A stretch of DNA of 64,000 bases from Streptomyces sp. NBC_01016 (GTDB lineage Bacteria > Actinomycetota > Actinomycetes > Streptomycetales > Streptomycetaceae). This document shows positions 50,892 through 61,777 of the stretch, in pieces (positions within the stretch are counted from its first letter, which is position 1; every line of letters starts with the position of its first letter). A model generated the notes under the pieces. The model had not been told where the DNA came from and ran no database searches. It saw nothing but the letters and a program-made list of their open reading frames with translations. The stretch is taken from NCBI RefSeq assembly GCF_026341035.1, contig NZ_JAPEOQ010000001.1, positions 3,038,001 to 3,102,000 on the forward strand, in the 5' to 3' direction. Made by a program: the position numbers and the translations under genes.

Positions 50892-52160
50892 TCACTCCGC
50901 CGCGGAAACCGACGGCAGGGGTTGAGGCGGGCGCGGGCCTACGTAGTGGCCCGTCGGCCGCATACGGAGAGGGCGTTCGCCGTACTCCTCCAGGGCGTGC
51001 GCGATCCAGCCCGTCGTGCGTGCGACGGCGAAGATCGTCTCGCCTGCTTCCGCCGCCATCCCGAACGACGCCGTGAAGGCGGCGAGGGCCAGGTCCACAT
51101 TGGCGTGCAGGTCCGTGTGGCGGGCAGTGGTCGCCACGACGTCGCGGGCCGCCGCCAGTGCGGGACGCGCCTGAGGGAGTTCCTCCAGCGCCGCGAACAG
51201 CGCCTGTGCGCGCGGGTCCTCGCCCTGGTAGAGGCGGTGGCCGAGCCCGGGCACGCGGCGGCCCGAACGCAGCTCGTCGGCCACCACGGAGCCCGCGCTG
51301 CCCCGGTCGAGGACGTCCAGCAGCATCCGGTGGGCCAGACCGCTCGCCGCCCCGTGCAACGGCCCCTCCAGGACGCCCAGGCCCGCCGAGACGGCGGCGT
51401 AGGTGTGCGCCCGCGCGGACGCGGCGACGCGAACCGCGAGCGTCGAGGCGGCCAGGTCGTGATCGACCAACAGGGCAAGAGCCATGTCCAGGATGCGCAG
51501 TGACGCCTCGTCGGGCTCCCTGTAGGTCAGCCGCCCCCACAGGCGCTGGGCGATCGGCGCGCCGTCCACGTACGTCGTCCGTACGAGGGGCAGCGCGGCC
51601 GCGAGGGTGGGGATGAGGGACCGGGCGGCGCCGAGCACGGAGTCCTCGGACAGGTCGTAGCGCAACGGGTCGGCCGTCGCCGCGGCAACGGCCGCCACCC
51701 GCAACCGGTCGATGGGGCTGCTGAGTTCGGGCAGGGCGGCCATGGCCTTGCGGGCCGCGGAGAGCGATTCCTTGGGGGCGGTGAACCGGGCGCCGGGGCG
51801 CAGCGTGCCCGTCCAGAGCCACTCCGCGACCTCCTCGTACGAGTGGCGGGCCGCGAGCTGGACCGCGTCGACCCCCCGGAAGAAGTACCGGTCGTCGTCG
51901 ATGAGGGTGATCCGCGTGCGTACCGACAGCTCGCCGGTGCCCGAACCGGCCGTGGTCTCCCGTCTGTTGCGGCGGGCGAGTGCCTCGACCTCGGCGGCGT
52001 CGAAGGTGCTGCCGCGTGTGTTCTCCCCACGCCTGCTGGTGAGCTGCCCGCGGCTCACGTACGCGTACACCGTCTCGGGCTTCACGCCGAGCAGCTCGGC
52101 GGTCTCCTTGGTGGTCAGGCGGCGGGCCCGCTGCGTCGGCGCAGGTTCTTGATCCCTCAT
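50892..52160 (-). CDS. Citrate synthase with N-terminal MerR-like helix-turn-helix
   Basis: An enzyme-type protein fused to a DNA-binding motif, 422 residues. Residues 13-60 form a MerR/excisionase-like HTH: RRLTTKETAELLGVKPETVYAYVSRGQLTSRRGENTRGSTFDAAEVEALARR. The rest is a citrate synthase fold with the catalytic segments LEGPLHGAASGLAHRML (His), VPGLGHRLYQGEDPRAQ (His) and LHANVDLALAAF (Asp), all retained, so catalysis is possible. ATG at 52160 was chosen because TACGGT ends 7 bases upstream on the same strand; a TTG at 52202 would start inside the palindrome. It is divergent from a second citrate synthase, and the palindrome between them is a likely operator. Confidence 0.85.
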   Translation of the reverse strand: MRDQEPAPTQRARRLTTKETAELLGVKPETVYAYVSRGQLTSRRGENTRGSTFDAAEVEALARRNRRETTAGSGTGELSVRTRITLIDDDRYFFRGVDAVQLAARHSYEEVAEWLWTGTLRPGARFTAPKESLSAARKAMAALPELSSPIDRLRVAAVAAATADPLRYDLSEDSVLGAARSLIPTLAAALPLVRTTYVDGAPIAQRLWGRLTYREPDEASLRILDMALALLVDHDLAASTLAVRVAASARAHTYAAVSAGLGVLEGPLHGAASGLAHRMLLDVLDRGSAGSVVADELRSGRRVPGLGHRLYQGEDPRAQALFAALEELPQARPALAAARDVVATTARHTDLHANVDLALAAFTASFGMAAEAGETIFAVARTTGWIAHALEEYGERPLRMRPTGHYVGPRPPQPLPSVSAAE

Positions 52161-52167
52161 GCGCGTC

Positions 52168-52173
52168 ACCGTA
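52168..52173 (-). promoter_or_regulatory. -10 element TACGGT of the HTH-citrate synthase gene
   Basis: TACGGT on the minus strand ends 7 bases before the ATG at 52160. The corresponding -35 position falls within the neighbouring 15-bp palindrome. Confidence 0.55.
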
Positions 52174-52188
52174 TCCGGATCGCCATGC

Positions 52189-52203
52189 ATTGATTCAATC
52201 AAT
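52189..52203. promoter_or_regulatory. 15-bp perfect palindrome between two citrate synthase genes
   Basis: ATTGATTCAATCAAT is a perfect dyad (7-bp arms, one central base), strikingly AT-rich in this GC-rich genome. It overlaps the -35 position of the minus-strand gene and lies directly before TTGACA of the plus-strand gene. A related TTGAGTCAA follows at 52215-52223. Confidence 0.75.
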
Positions 52204-52214
52204 ATTGACAGTTA

Positions 52215-52223
52215 TTGAGTCAA
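52215..52223. promoter_or_regulatory. Second TTGA-N-TCAA dyad
   Basis: TTGAGTCAA has the same half-sites as the larger palindrome and lies in the spacer after TTGACA (52205-52210), a candidate -35 element of the 52258 gene. Confidence 0.6.
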
Positions 52224-52257
52224 GCATGGACAGTCGAATCAAGTCCAGGGAGGAAAC

Positions 52258-53427
52258 ATGCCGATCAACGGGAGCACGGCCGCCACGGCCGTCGACGTAC
52301 CGCGCGGGCTCGCCGGTGTCGTCGTCACCGACACCGAACTCGGGGATGTCAGGGGGCGGGAGGGCTTCTATCACTACCGCCAGTACTCCGCCGTCGAGCT
52401 CGCGGAGACCCGTGGTTTCGAAGACGTGTGGCACCTGATGCTCCATGGTGAGCTGCCCGGCGCCGAGCGGTCCGCGGCCTTCGCGCGGGAGACCGCCGGG
52501 CAGCGCGGGCTGCCCGAGGACGTGCGGGCCGCGCTGCCGGCGATCGCCCGGGCCGGTGCGGTCTCGGGGCCGCTCGCCGGGCTGCGGACGGCGCTCTCGC
52601 TGTTCGGTGCCTCACGGGGCTTTCGGCCCGTGTACGACATCGACCCGGAGCGGCGCCGCGCGGATGTGGTGGCGGCAACGGCCGTGGTCCCCACGATGCT
52701 CACCGCACTGCACCGGCTCGGTGAGGGGCTCGAGCCCGTGGAGCCACGCGAGGATCTCTCGTACGCGGCCAACTACCTGTACATGTTGACGGGTTCGGAG
52801 CCCGACCCCGCGCATGCACGAGCCATCGAGCAATACCTGATCTCAACCATTGATCACGGATTCAATGCGTCAACGTTCACGGGTCGTGTCATCGCGTCGA
52901 CCGGAGCGGATGTCGTGGCCTCTCTGGTCGGGGCGGTCGGAGCGTTGTCCGGGCCGCTGCACGGCGGGGCGCCCAGTCGTGCGCTCGACACCCTGGACGC
53001 GATCGGCACACCGGACCGCATCGACTCCTGGATCCGGGAACGGGTGCTCGCGGGGGAGCGGATCATGGGCTTCGGTCACCCCGTCTACCGCACGGAGGAT
53101 CCGCGCTCGCGCATGCTGCGCGGAATCGCGGAGCGGTTCGGCGGCCCGCTGGTGGACTTCGCGGTCCAGGTCGAGCGCCAGGTGGAGGCGATCCTCGCGG
53201 AGCTGAAGCCGGGCCGCGAACTGCACACGAACGTGGAGTTCTACGCGGGCGTGGTCATGGAGCTGTGCGGACTGCCGCGCACCATGTTCACGCCGACGTT
53301 CGCGGCGGCCCGGGTCGTCGGCTGGAGCGCCAACATCCTTGAACAGTCCGAGGATTCAAAGATCATCCGCCCTGCGGCGCGGTACGTGGGGATGGAGCCG
53401 CCGGTGGCGGTTCCACCGGCGGTCTGA
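52258..53427 (+). CDS. Citrate/2-methylcitrate synthase-like protein (second paralog)
   Basis: A stand-alone citrate synthase of 389 residues. The first two catalytic histidines are present: H235 in SGPLHGG and H274 in GFGHPVY. At the third position, normally Asp in NVDFYSG, the sequence is NVEFYAG (E327), a conservative change that may alter activity. STIDHGFNASTFTGRVIAST and LYMLTGSEPDP are also family segments. ATG at 52258 follows AGGGAGGAA. It is divergent from the HTH-fused paralog and ends in a hairpin. 2-Methylcitrate activity is possible. The two genes may make one hetero-oligomer; that is inference. Confidence 0.85.
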   Translation: MPINGSTAATAVDVPRGLAGVVVTDTELGDVRGREGFYHYRQYSAVELAETRGFEDVWHLMLHGELPGAERSAAFARETAGQRGLPEDVRAALPAIARAGAVSGPLAGLRTALSLFGASRGFRPVYDIDPERRRADVVAATAVVPTMLTALHRLGEGLEPVEPREDLSYAANYLYMLTGSEPDPAHARAIEQYLISTIDHGFNASTFTGRVIASTGADVVASLVGAVGALSGPLHGGAPSRALDTLDAIGTPDRIDSWIRERVLAGERIMGFGHPVYRTEDPRSRMLRGIAERFGGPLVDFAVQVERQVEAILAELKPGRELHTNVEFYAGVVMELCGLPRTMFTPTFAAARVVGWSANILEQSEDSKIIRPAARYVGMEPPVAVPPAV

Positions 53428-53436
53428 TGGCGTGCA

Positions 53437-53470
53437 ACGGCCGCCGACCGGATCTGCGGTCGGCGGCCGT
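53437..53470. terminator. Hairpin after second citrate synthase
   Basis: ACGGCCGCCGACCG (53437-53450) and its complement (53457-53470) form a 14-bp stem with a 6-base loop between convergent genes. Confidence 0.85.
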
Positions 53471-53506
53471 GGTGCATGCGACATGGTGCGCCCTAAGGGG
53501 TATCTG

Positions 53507-53743
53507 TCAGGCGTCGGGGATGTCCTGCTTGGCGCGCAGCAGCGTCTCTCGGTTCACGATGACGATGCGCTCGTAGTCGGCGACCCCCGCATCCGGCGGG
53601 AGTTCGCCTTTGAGGTCCGCAGTGGCCTCCGTGCCGATCACAGCGAAGTTCCCGTCGCTGAGTTCGAAGACATCGGGGCAGGTGCCGGCAGCCGAGCTGC
53701 CGCGAGCGCTCGGAGGTACTCCGATGCGGCGGACGATTTTCAA
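53507..53743 (-). CDS. Small conserved actinobacterial hypothetical protein
   Basis: A 78-residue cytosolic protein with PDVFELSDGNFAVIGTEATADLKGELPPDAGVADYERIVIVNRETLLRAKQDIPDA. This pattern recurs in many small Streptomyces proteins, often encoded near DUF6879 or Xre genes, with unknown function. The TTG start is preceded by AAGGA with 7 bases between. It belongs with the DUF6082 gene in a short accessory islet between core genes; the 121-bp gap between them holds no gene I can support. Confidence 0.6.
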   Translation of the reverse strand: MKIVRRIGVPPSARGSSAAGTCPDVFELSDGNFAVIGTEATADLKGELPPDAGVADYERIVIVNRETLLRAKQDIPDA

Positions 53744-53864
53744 GGGTTTTGGTCCTTATGAGGGCGGACATAGATACGCCGTCACAGTAATGCGCAGCGA
53801 GTACCGATGGCCGTTCTCATAGGGGAAGTTGGCTGGAACGTTCACCGCAACGGGTGACCGATCG

Positions 53865-54386
53865 TCAAGGGGAGGGCTGCCCGACCACCCACCATTCGTC
53901 GGTGTCGGCCTCGTCGAGTTCCTGGAACAGGGCTTCGGCGATGCGTCCGATTCGCGCTTCCGAGGACGAGGGGTCCAGGGCTGCGCGGTGGGGGCGGGTG
54001 ATCTCCCAGTACTCGCGTATGTGCGGGCTCTGGAACAGCTCACGCAAGGGCCCGAGGATTTCTTGCTCGGTCAGCAGGCCGGATTCGTATTGGTGGAACA
54101 CGCTGATGTACCAGAGGTTGGCGTACATCATCTGCCGACGCTTCTGTGGGGAGAGTTCCACCCCGTAGGTGTCTATGACCACGCCCAGAGCCGGATCGTC
54201 CAGCGCCTTGCTCAGCAGCTCCCAGTGCATGCGCTGTTGGTGCGCGCGGGCGCGTCGGCGCTGCGCTGTGGTCAACCGGCGGTCCGGCCCGTATCGATGC
54301 CATACCTGGGCCGCGGCGGCTCCCGTGGCGCCGCTGACGATCACGGCGACTGCGTCACGCCATGACGGGTAACTCCTTGTGGTCAT
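53865..54386 (-). CDS. DUF6082-type protein
   Basis: A 173-residue protein with one probable N-terminal membrane segment (DAVAVIVSGATGAAAAQVW). A helical domain follows, containing QQRMHWELLSKALDDPALGVVIDTYGVELSPQKRRQMMYANLWYISVFHQYESGLLTEQEILGPLRELFQSPHIREYWEITRPHR. This plan is that of the DUF6082 family, present in many copies in streptomycetes and of unknown function. ATG at 54386 was taken; no clear ribosome binding site is seen. The family is typical of variable chromosomal regions. Confidence 0.75.
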   Translation of the reverse strand: MTTRSYPSWRDAVAVIVSGATGAAAAQVWHRYGPDRRLTTAQRRRARAHQQRMHWELLSKALDDPALGVVIDTYGVELSPQKRRQMMYANLWYISVFHQYESGLLTEQEILGPLRELFQSPHIREYWEITRPHRAALDPSSSEARIGRIAEALFQELDEADTDEWWVVGQPSP

Positions 54387-54727
54387 GTCAACCCCCGATT
54401 CAGGCGACCGTGCGCCGGTCGTCGGATGAGGGGCGACGGAGACGGAAACCGGCGGCGGTGGGCGGCGCGCTTGCCGACTCCCAGGGTGCCGAGCGGCTCT
54501 GATCGGCGGGAGGCGGAGAGGAGGCGCACGGGTGGATGCTCAGTTCGCGAAAACCGGCGCCATGTCCAACGTGTGCCCAGCGGGCGCCGTTAGCAATCGT
54601 TCACTTCGCGGCCTTTCCACCCGCTCGTATCCTGGGGCGGCATTCATTCTTCGTACGAGAGCCGGACCCCGAACCGGCGTGCGCTGCGGCGCACGCCGCG
54701 GCGCGATCCGGTGTGAGAGAGGTCGCG
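54387..54727. other. Intergenic region upstream of the CobW-type gene
   Basis: This 341-bp stretch has no supported gene. TATCCT at 54627-54632 may be a -10 element. No Zur-type AT-rich palindrome or other known operator was recognised. GAGAGAGG at 54715-54722 is the likely ribosome binding site for the TTG at 54728. Confidence 0.4.
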
Positions 54728-55881
54728 TTGAGCAAGGCCAGCCCGCAGCAGATCCCCGTCGTCGTCCTCGCCGGCTTTCTGGGGTCGGGGAAGACGACCT
54801 TGCTCAATCATCTGCTGCACCGCAGCGGCGGCACCCGGATCGGGGCGATCGTCAACGACTTCGGGTCGATCGAGATCGATGCCATGGCGGTCGCCGGACA
54901 ACTGGGCGACTCGACGGTCGCGCTCGGCAACGGATGTCTGTGTTGCGCGGTGGATGCCAGTGAACTTGACGTGTATCTGGAGAAGTTGACTCGGCCCGTC
55001 AATGACATGCATGCCATTGACGTCATCGTGATCGAGGCGAGCGGCATCGCTGAGCCTCAAGAACTCGTGCGCATGGTGCTGGCCAGCGACAACCCGCGGA
55101 TCGTGTACGGAGGGTTGATCGAGGTCGTCGACACCGCCGAGTTCGACGCCACACGCGAGAAGCACCCCGAGGTGGAGCGGCACCTGGGGATCGCGGACCT
55201 CGTCGTGGTGAACAAGGGCGATCGCGTCGGCCCGGACGAGCGTGAGCGGGTCCTGGGCGCCGTGCGGGCCGCGGCCGGCCGGGCCGCCGTTGTCTCCGCG
55301 TCGTACGGGCGCATCGACCCGGCGCTGCTCTTCGACTGCCGCCCCACCGGGGAGCGGATCGGGCAGCTGTCCTTCGACGATCTGCACCGGCATGACGACG
55401 GTGTCGAGGATGACGAGGATGACGACCAGGGCAGCCGCGCGGCGCACGACACGCATCTGCACGCCGCCTACGACAGTGTCGCGTTCAGCTCCGAAGTGCC
55501 CATGGACCCCCGCCGGCTGGTCGCGTTCCTCGACAGCAGGCCCGAGGGGCTCTATCGCATCAAGGGATATGTCGACTTCGGCGCGGGCGACACGGGCAAC
55601 CGGTACGCCGTGCATGCCGTGGGGCGCTTCCTGAGGTTCTACCCGGAGCCGTGGCCGAGCGAAGAGGAGCGCCTCACCCAGCTCGTCCTGATCGGATCCG
55701 GCATCGACACGACCGACCTCGGCAAGCAGCTCGACGCCGCCAAGAGCGACGCCCCACACACCGTGGACGAGCAGGGCATGTGGGGCGTTCTCCGCTACGT
55801 GCAGGACAAGGGCGAGGCGGAGGAGGTCGCGGACTACGTCGACCCCCAGGCGGACCTCGCTCCTGACCCGCTCCCGCGTTC

Positions 55882-55885
<4 letters not shown>
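54728..55885 (+). CDS. CobW/COG0523-family GTPase
   Basis: A G3E GTPase that likely delivers a metal ion, usually zinc or cobalt, to a client protein. The P-loop is GFLGSGKTT (residues 16-24); the metal-binding motif CLCC lies in ALGNGCLCCAVD; and NKGD with VVEASGIAEP-like switch II is present. The acidic histidine-rich segment DLHRHDDGVEDDEDDDQGSRAAHDTHLHAAY (about 218-248) can bind metal. The C-terminal CobW_C domain contains GLYRIKGYVDFG and YAVHAVGRFLRFYPEPW. A TTG start with GAGAGAGG was chosen; GTG at 54713 is an alternative. Its stop shares CTAG with that of parC. Confidence 0.88.
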
Positions 55886-58338
<2,453 letters not shown>

Positions 58339-58626
58339 CGCTGCTGCGGCTCCTTCACCTACAAGAACGGTTACATGAACGGGAACTGTCGCGGACCATT
58401 GTGGACCGCCGCACTGACAACGCCGCTCGCGGCCCTTCAGTACCGGGTGTCGCAGGGCACCGAGAGGGCCGCCTGCTCGCTCACGGCGTAGCCCAGGCGG
58501 GAACTTCGCCAGGTGCCAGCACGCTTGCATACAGTGGCAGCACTCGCAGCAGTTCAGTGTTCCAGGACCTGCCGCAGTCCAGAGCTCACCGCGAATTCGC
58601 GTTGCACCGCGATCGAAGGGACGTAC

Positions 58627-59976
58627 ATGCCCATGGGTCACACGGCCACCGCCGAGGCCGGCTCCGGCGGCCTGACAGCGACCGAGCACCGGCTGGCCAA
58701 CGGCCTGCGCGTGGTGCTCTCCGAGGATCATCTGACCCCGGTCGCGGCGGTCTGCCTCTGGTACGACGTCGGCTCGCGCCACGAGGTCAAGGGCCGTACG
58801 GGCCTGGCTCACCTCTTCGAGCACCTGATGTTCCAGGGCTCGAAGCAGGTGCACGGCAACGGGCACTTCGAGTTCGTCCAGGGCGCGGGCGGCTCGCTCA
58901 ACGGTACGACGAGCTTCGAGCGCACCAACTATTTCGAGACCATGCCCGCCCACCAGCTGGAGCTCGCGCTGTGGCTCGAGGCCGACCGCATGGGCTCGCT
59001 CCTCACGGCCCTCGACGACGAGTCGATGGAGAACCAGCGGGACGTCGTGAAGAACGAGCGGCGCCAGCGCTACGACAACGTGCCCTACGGCACGGCGTTC
59101 GAGAAGCTGACCGCCCTCATGTACCCCGAGGGGCACCCGTACCACCACACGCCCATCGGCTCCATGGCCGACCTGGACGCGGCCACCCTTGAAGACGCGC
59201 GGAACTTCTTCCGCACCTACTACGCGCCCAACAACGCGGTGCTGTCGATCGTCGGCGACATCGACCCGGAGCAGACGCTGGCCTGGGTCGAGCGGTACTT
59301 CGGCTCCATCCCCGGCCATGACGGCAAGCCCGCCCCGCGCGACGGTGCCCTCCCGGAGGTCATCGGCGAGCAGCAGCGCGAGGTCATCGAGGAGGAGGTG
59401 CCGGCGCGTGCCCTGATGTCGGCCTACCGGCTCCCGCAGGACGGCACGCGCGCGTGCGACGCCGCCGACCTCGCCCTCACCGTCCTCGGCGGCGGCGAGT
59501 CCTCGCGCCTGTACAACCGGCTCGTACGCCGTGACCGCACCGCTGTGGCGGCCGGTTTCGGCCTGTTGCGCCTCGCCGGAGCGCCCTCGCTGGGCTGGCT
59601 GGACGTGAAGACCTCCGGAGACGTCGAGGTGCCGGTCATCGAGGCCGCCGTCGACGAGGAGCTCGCCCGGTTCGCCGAGGAGGGCCCGAGCCCCGAGGAA
59701 ATGGAGCGCGCCCAGGCCCAGTTGGAGCGCGAGTGGCTGGACCGCCTGGGCACGGTCTCCGGGCGCGCCGACGAGCTGTGCCGCTACGCCGTCCTGTTCG
59801 GCGACCCGCAGCTCGCCCTGACCGCCGTGGGACGCGTTCTGGACGTGACCGCGGAGGAGGTCCAGGAGATCGCCAAGGCGCGCCTGCGTCCCGACAACCG
59901 CGCGTCCCTCGTGTACGAGCCGACCGCGCCCGCCGACACCGAGAACGCCGAGATCGCTGAGGAGGCGGGCCAGTGA
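58627..59976 (+). CDS. M16-family zinc metallopeptidase (active-type subunit)
   Basis: An inverzincin of the pitrilysin/processing peptidase group, 449 residues. The zinc motif H-x-x-E-H is intact: H62, E65 and H66 in GLAHLFEHLMF, followed by the third ligand Glu in ENQRDVVKNERRQRYDN. The second half has VPARALMSAYRLPQDG and GGGESSRLYNRLVRRDR. ATG at 58627 follows AAGGGA by 5 bases; ATG at 58633 is an alternative. The stop overlaps the next gene by 4 bases. The pair resembles the mitochondrial processing peptidase arrangement of one catalytic and one noncatalytic subunit. Confidence 0.92.
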   Translation: MPMGHTATAEAGSGGLTATEHRLANGLRVVLSEDHLTPVAAVCLWYDVGSRHEVKGRTGLAHLFEHLMFQGSKQVHGNGHFEFVQGAGGSLNGTTSFERTNYFETMPAHQLELALWLEADRMGSLLTALDDESMENQRDVVKNERRQRYDNVPYGTAFEKLTALMYPEGHPYHHTPIGSMADLDAATLEDARNFFRTYYAPNNAVLSIVGDIDPEQTLAWVERYFGSIPGHDGKPAPRDGALPEVIGEQQREVIEEEVPARALMSAYRLPQDGTRACDAADLALTVLGGGESSRLYNRLVRRDRTAVAAGFGLLRLAGAPSLGWLDVKTSGDVEVPVIEAAVDEELARFAEEGPSPEEMERAQAQLEREWLDRLGTVSGRADELCRYAVLFGDPQLALTAVGRVLDVTAEEVQEIAKARLRPDNRASLVYEPTAPADTENAEIAEEAGQ

Positions 59977-61361
59977 CCGAGCAGCTCGCGAACATGGACT
60001 TCCACCCGCGGCCGCAGGCGGGCGAGCCCAAGCCCTGGGCGTTCCCGGCCCCGGAGCGCGGCGCGCTCCCCAACGGCCTGACGGTGCTGCGCTGCCACCG
60101 GCCAGGACAGCAGGTCATCGCCGTGGAGGTGCACCTGGACGCACCGCTGGACGCCGAGCCGAAGGGCCTCGACGGCGTCTCGACGATCATGGCGCGTGCC
60201 TTCAACGAAGGCACCGACAAGCACTCCGCCGAGGAGTTCGCCGCCGAGCTGGAGCGCTGCGGCGCCACGATGGACGCGCACGCCGACCACCCCGGCGTCC
60301 GTGCCTCCCTCGAAGTGCCGGCCTCCCGCCTCTCCAAGGGCCTCGCCCTCCTGGCCGACGCCCTGCGGGCCCCCGCCTTCGACGACAGCGAGATCGAGCG
60401 CCTCGTCCGCAACCGCCTGGACGAGATCCCGCACGAGGCCGCCAACCCGGCCCGGCGCGCTGCCAAGGAGCTCTCCAAGCAGCTCTTCCCGGCCGACGCG
60501 CGCATGTCGCGCCCGCGCCAGGGCACCGAGGAGACCGTCTCGGCCATCGACGCGGCGGCCGTGCGCGCCTTCTACGACCGGCACGTACGCCCCGCCACCG
60601 CCACGGCCGTCGTCGTGGGCGACCTGACGGGCATCGACCTGGACGCCCTCCTCGCCGACACGCTCGGCGCCTGGACCGGCGACACCGCCGAGCCGCGCCC
60701 CGTGCCGCCGGTCGTCGCCGACGACACCGGCCGCGTGATCATCGTGGACCGTCCCGGTGCCGTGCAGACGCAGTTGCTCATGGGCCGGGTCGGACCGGAC
60801 AAGCACGACCGTGTGTGGGCCGCGCAGATCCTCGGCACGTACTGCCTGGGCGGCACCCTCACGTCGCGCCTGGACCGCGTCCTGCGCGAGGAGAAGGGCT
60901 ACACCTACGGAGTGCGGTCCTTCGCCCAGGTGCTGCGCTCCGCGCCCGACGGCAGCGGCGCCGCGATGCTCGCCATCAGCGGCTCGGTGGACACTCCGAA
61001 CACCGGGCCCGCGCTCGACGACCTGTGGAAGGTCCTGCGCACGCTGGCGGCCGAGGGGCTCACGGATGCCGAACGGGACACCGCCGTACAGAACTTGGTG
61101 GGTGTGGCCCCGCTGAAGTTCGAGACCGCCGCGGCCGTCGCGAGCACCCTGGCCGACCAGGTCGAGCAGCACCTGCCCGACGACTTCCAGGCGCAGGTGT
61201 ACCGGCAACTTGCCGCCACGGGCACCGTGGAGGCCACGGCCGCCGTCGTGAGCGCGTTCCCGGCGGATCGCCTGGTGACGATCCTGGTGGGTGACGCCGC
61301 GCAGATCGAGGAGCCGGTCAAGGCGCTCGGCATCGGCGAAGTCACGGTGGTCGCGGGCTGA
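59973..61361 (+). CDS. M16-family peptidase, noncatalytic-type subunit
   Basis: The partner of the preceding M16 enzyme, 462 residues. Where the zinc motif should be, the sequence is DGVSTIMARAFNEGT, so the HxxEH ligands are absent. The C-terminal arginine/tyrosine pair used for substrate binding is kept: LTSRLDRVLREEKGYTYGV. Thus one subunit supplies zinc and the other the R/Y pair, as in bacterial heterodimeric M16B enzymes. GTG at 59973 overlaps the upstream stop by 4 bases, showing coupling. A long terminator follows. Confidence 0.9.
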   Translation: MTEQLANMDFHPRPQAGEPKPWAFPAPERGALPNGLTVLRCHRPGQQVIAVEVHLDAPLDAEPKGLDGVSTIMARAFNEGTDKHSAEEFAAELERCGATMDAHADHPGVRASLEVPASRLSKGLALLADALRAPAFDDSEIERLVRNRLDEIPHEAANPARRAAKELSKQLFPADARMSRPRQGTEETVSAIDAAAVRAFYDRHVRPATATAVVVGDLTGIDLDALLADTLGAWTGDTAEPRPVPPVVADDTGRVIIVDRPGAVQTQLLMGRVGPDKHDRVWAAQILGTYCLGGTLTSRLDRVLREEKGYTYGVRSFAQVLRSAPDGSGAAMLAISGSVDTPNTGPALDDLWKVLRTLAAEGLTDAERDTAVQNLVGVAPLKFETAAAVASTLADQVEQHLPDDFQAQVYRQLAATGTVEATAAVVSAFPADRLVTILVGDAAQIEEPVKALGIGEVTVVAG

Positions 61362-61380
61362 GTTCGTCTCCCGCGGCACA

Positions 61381-61423
61381 CCACGAAGCCCCGGCGCCGG
61401 CATCGGCCGCCGGGGCTTCGTGG
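61381..61423 (+). terminator. Terminator after M16 operon
   Basis: A perfect 15-bp stem (CCACGAAGCCCCGGC at 61381-61395 and its complement at 61409-61423) with a 13-base loop lies 20 bp after the stop. Confidence 0.88.
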
Positions 61424-61610
61424 CGTGCGTCACGATCATCTTCAATCACCACACGATCACAAATGTCCGAATTGATGTAGTGGTTGCCTGTCTGCCCTGT
61501 GGCGTGCACTACAAAAGCCGGGTTCTGTTTGTCGATCCAAAGACGCCCCGCTTAGCGTTCCCTCCGGCTGTCCGCCAGACGTACGTCGCGCCCGCGACAC
61601 CGGACAGTCA

Positions 61611-61757
61611 TCGCCGAGTCCCCATGGTGCGAGCCAGGGGAGCCGGGGACCCACCGAAGTCCCTGGGGTGAATCGGGCGCTCTTCCCGTAAGGGGAGGGG
61701 GCCTGTAGGAGACCTTCCTGCTCCGAACCCGTCAGCTAACCCGGTAGGCGAGAAGGA
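61611..61757 (+). ncRNA. ydaO/yuaA-type c-di-AMP riboswitch
   Basis: The leader before the M23 gene has the conserved blocks of the c-di-AMP sensing ydaO element: AGCCAGGGGAGCCGGGGACCC, then GGGGTGAATCGG, and near the end CCGAACCCGTCAGCTAACC followed by GGTAGGC. In Streptomyces such leaders control cell-wall hydrolase genes, and c-di-AMP usually lowers expression. The AAGGAAGGAAAGG ribosome site lies immediately after the element. Boundaries are approximate. Confidence 0.88.
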
Positions 61758-61777
61758 AGGAAAGGATCAGCCACTTC

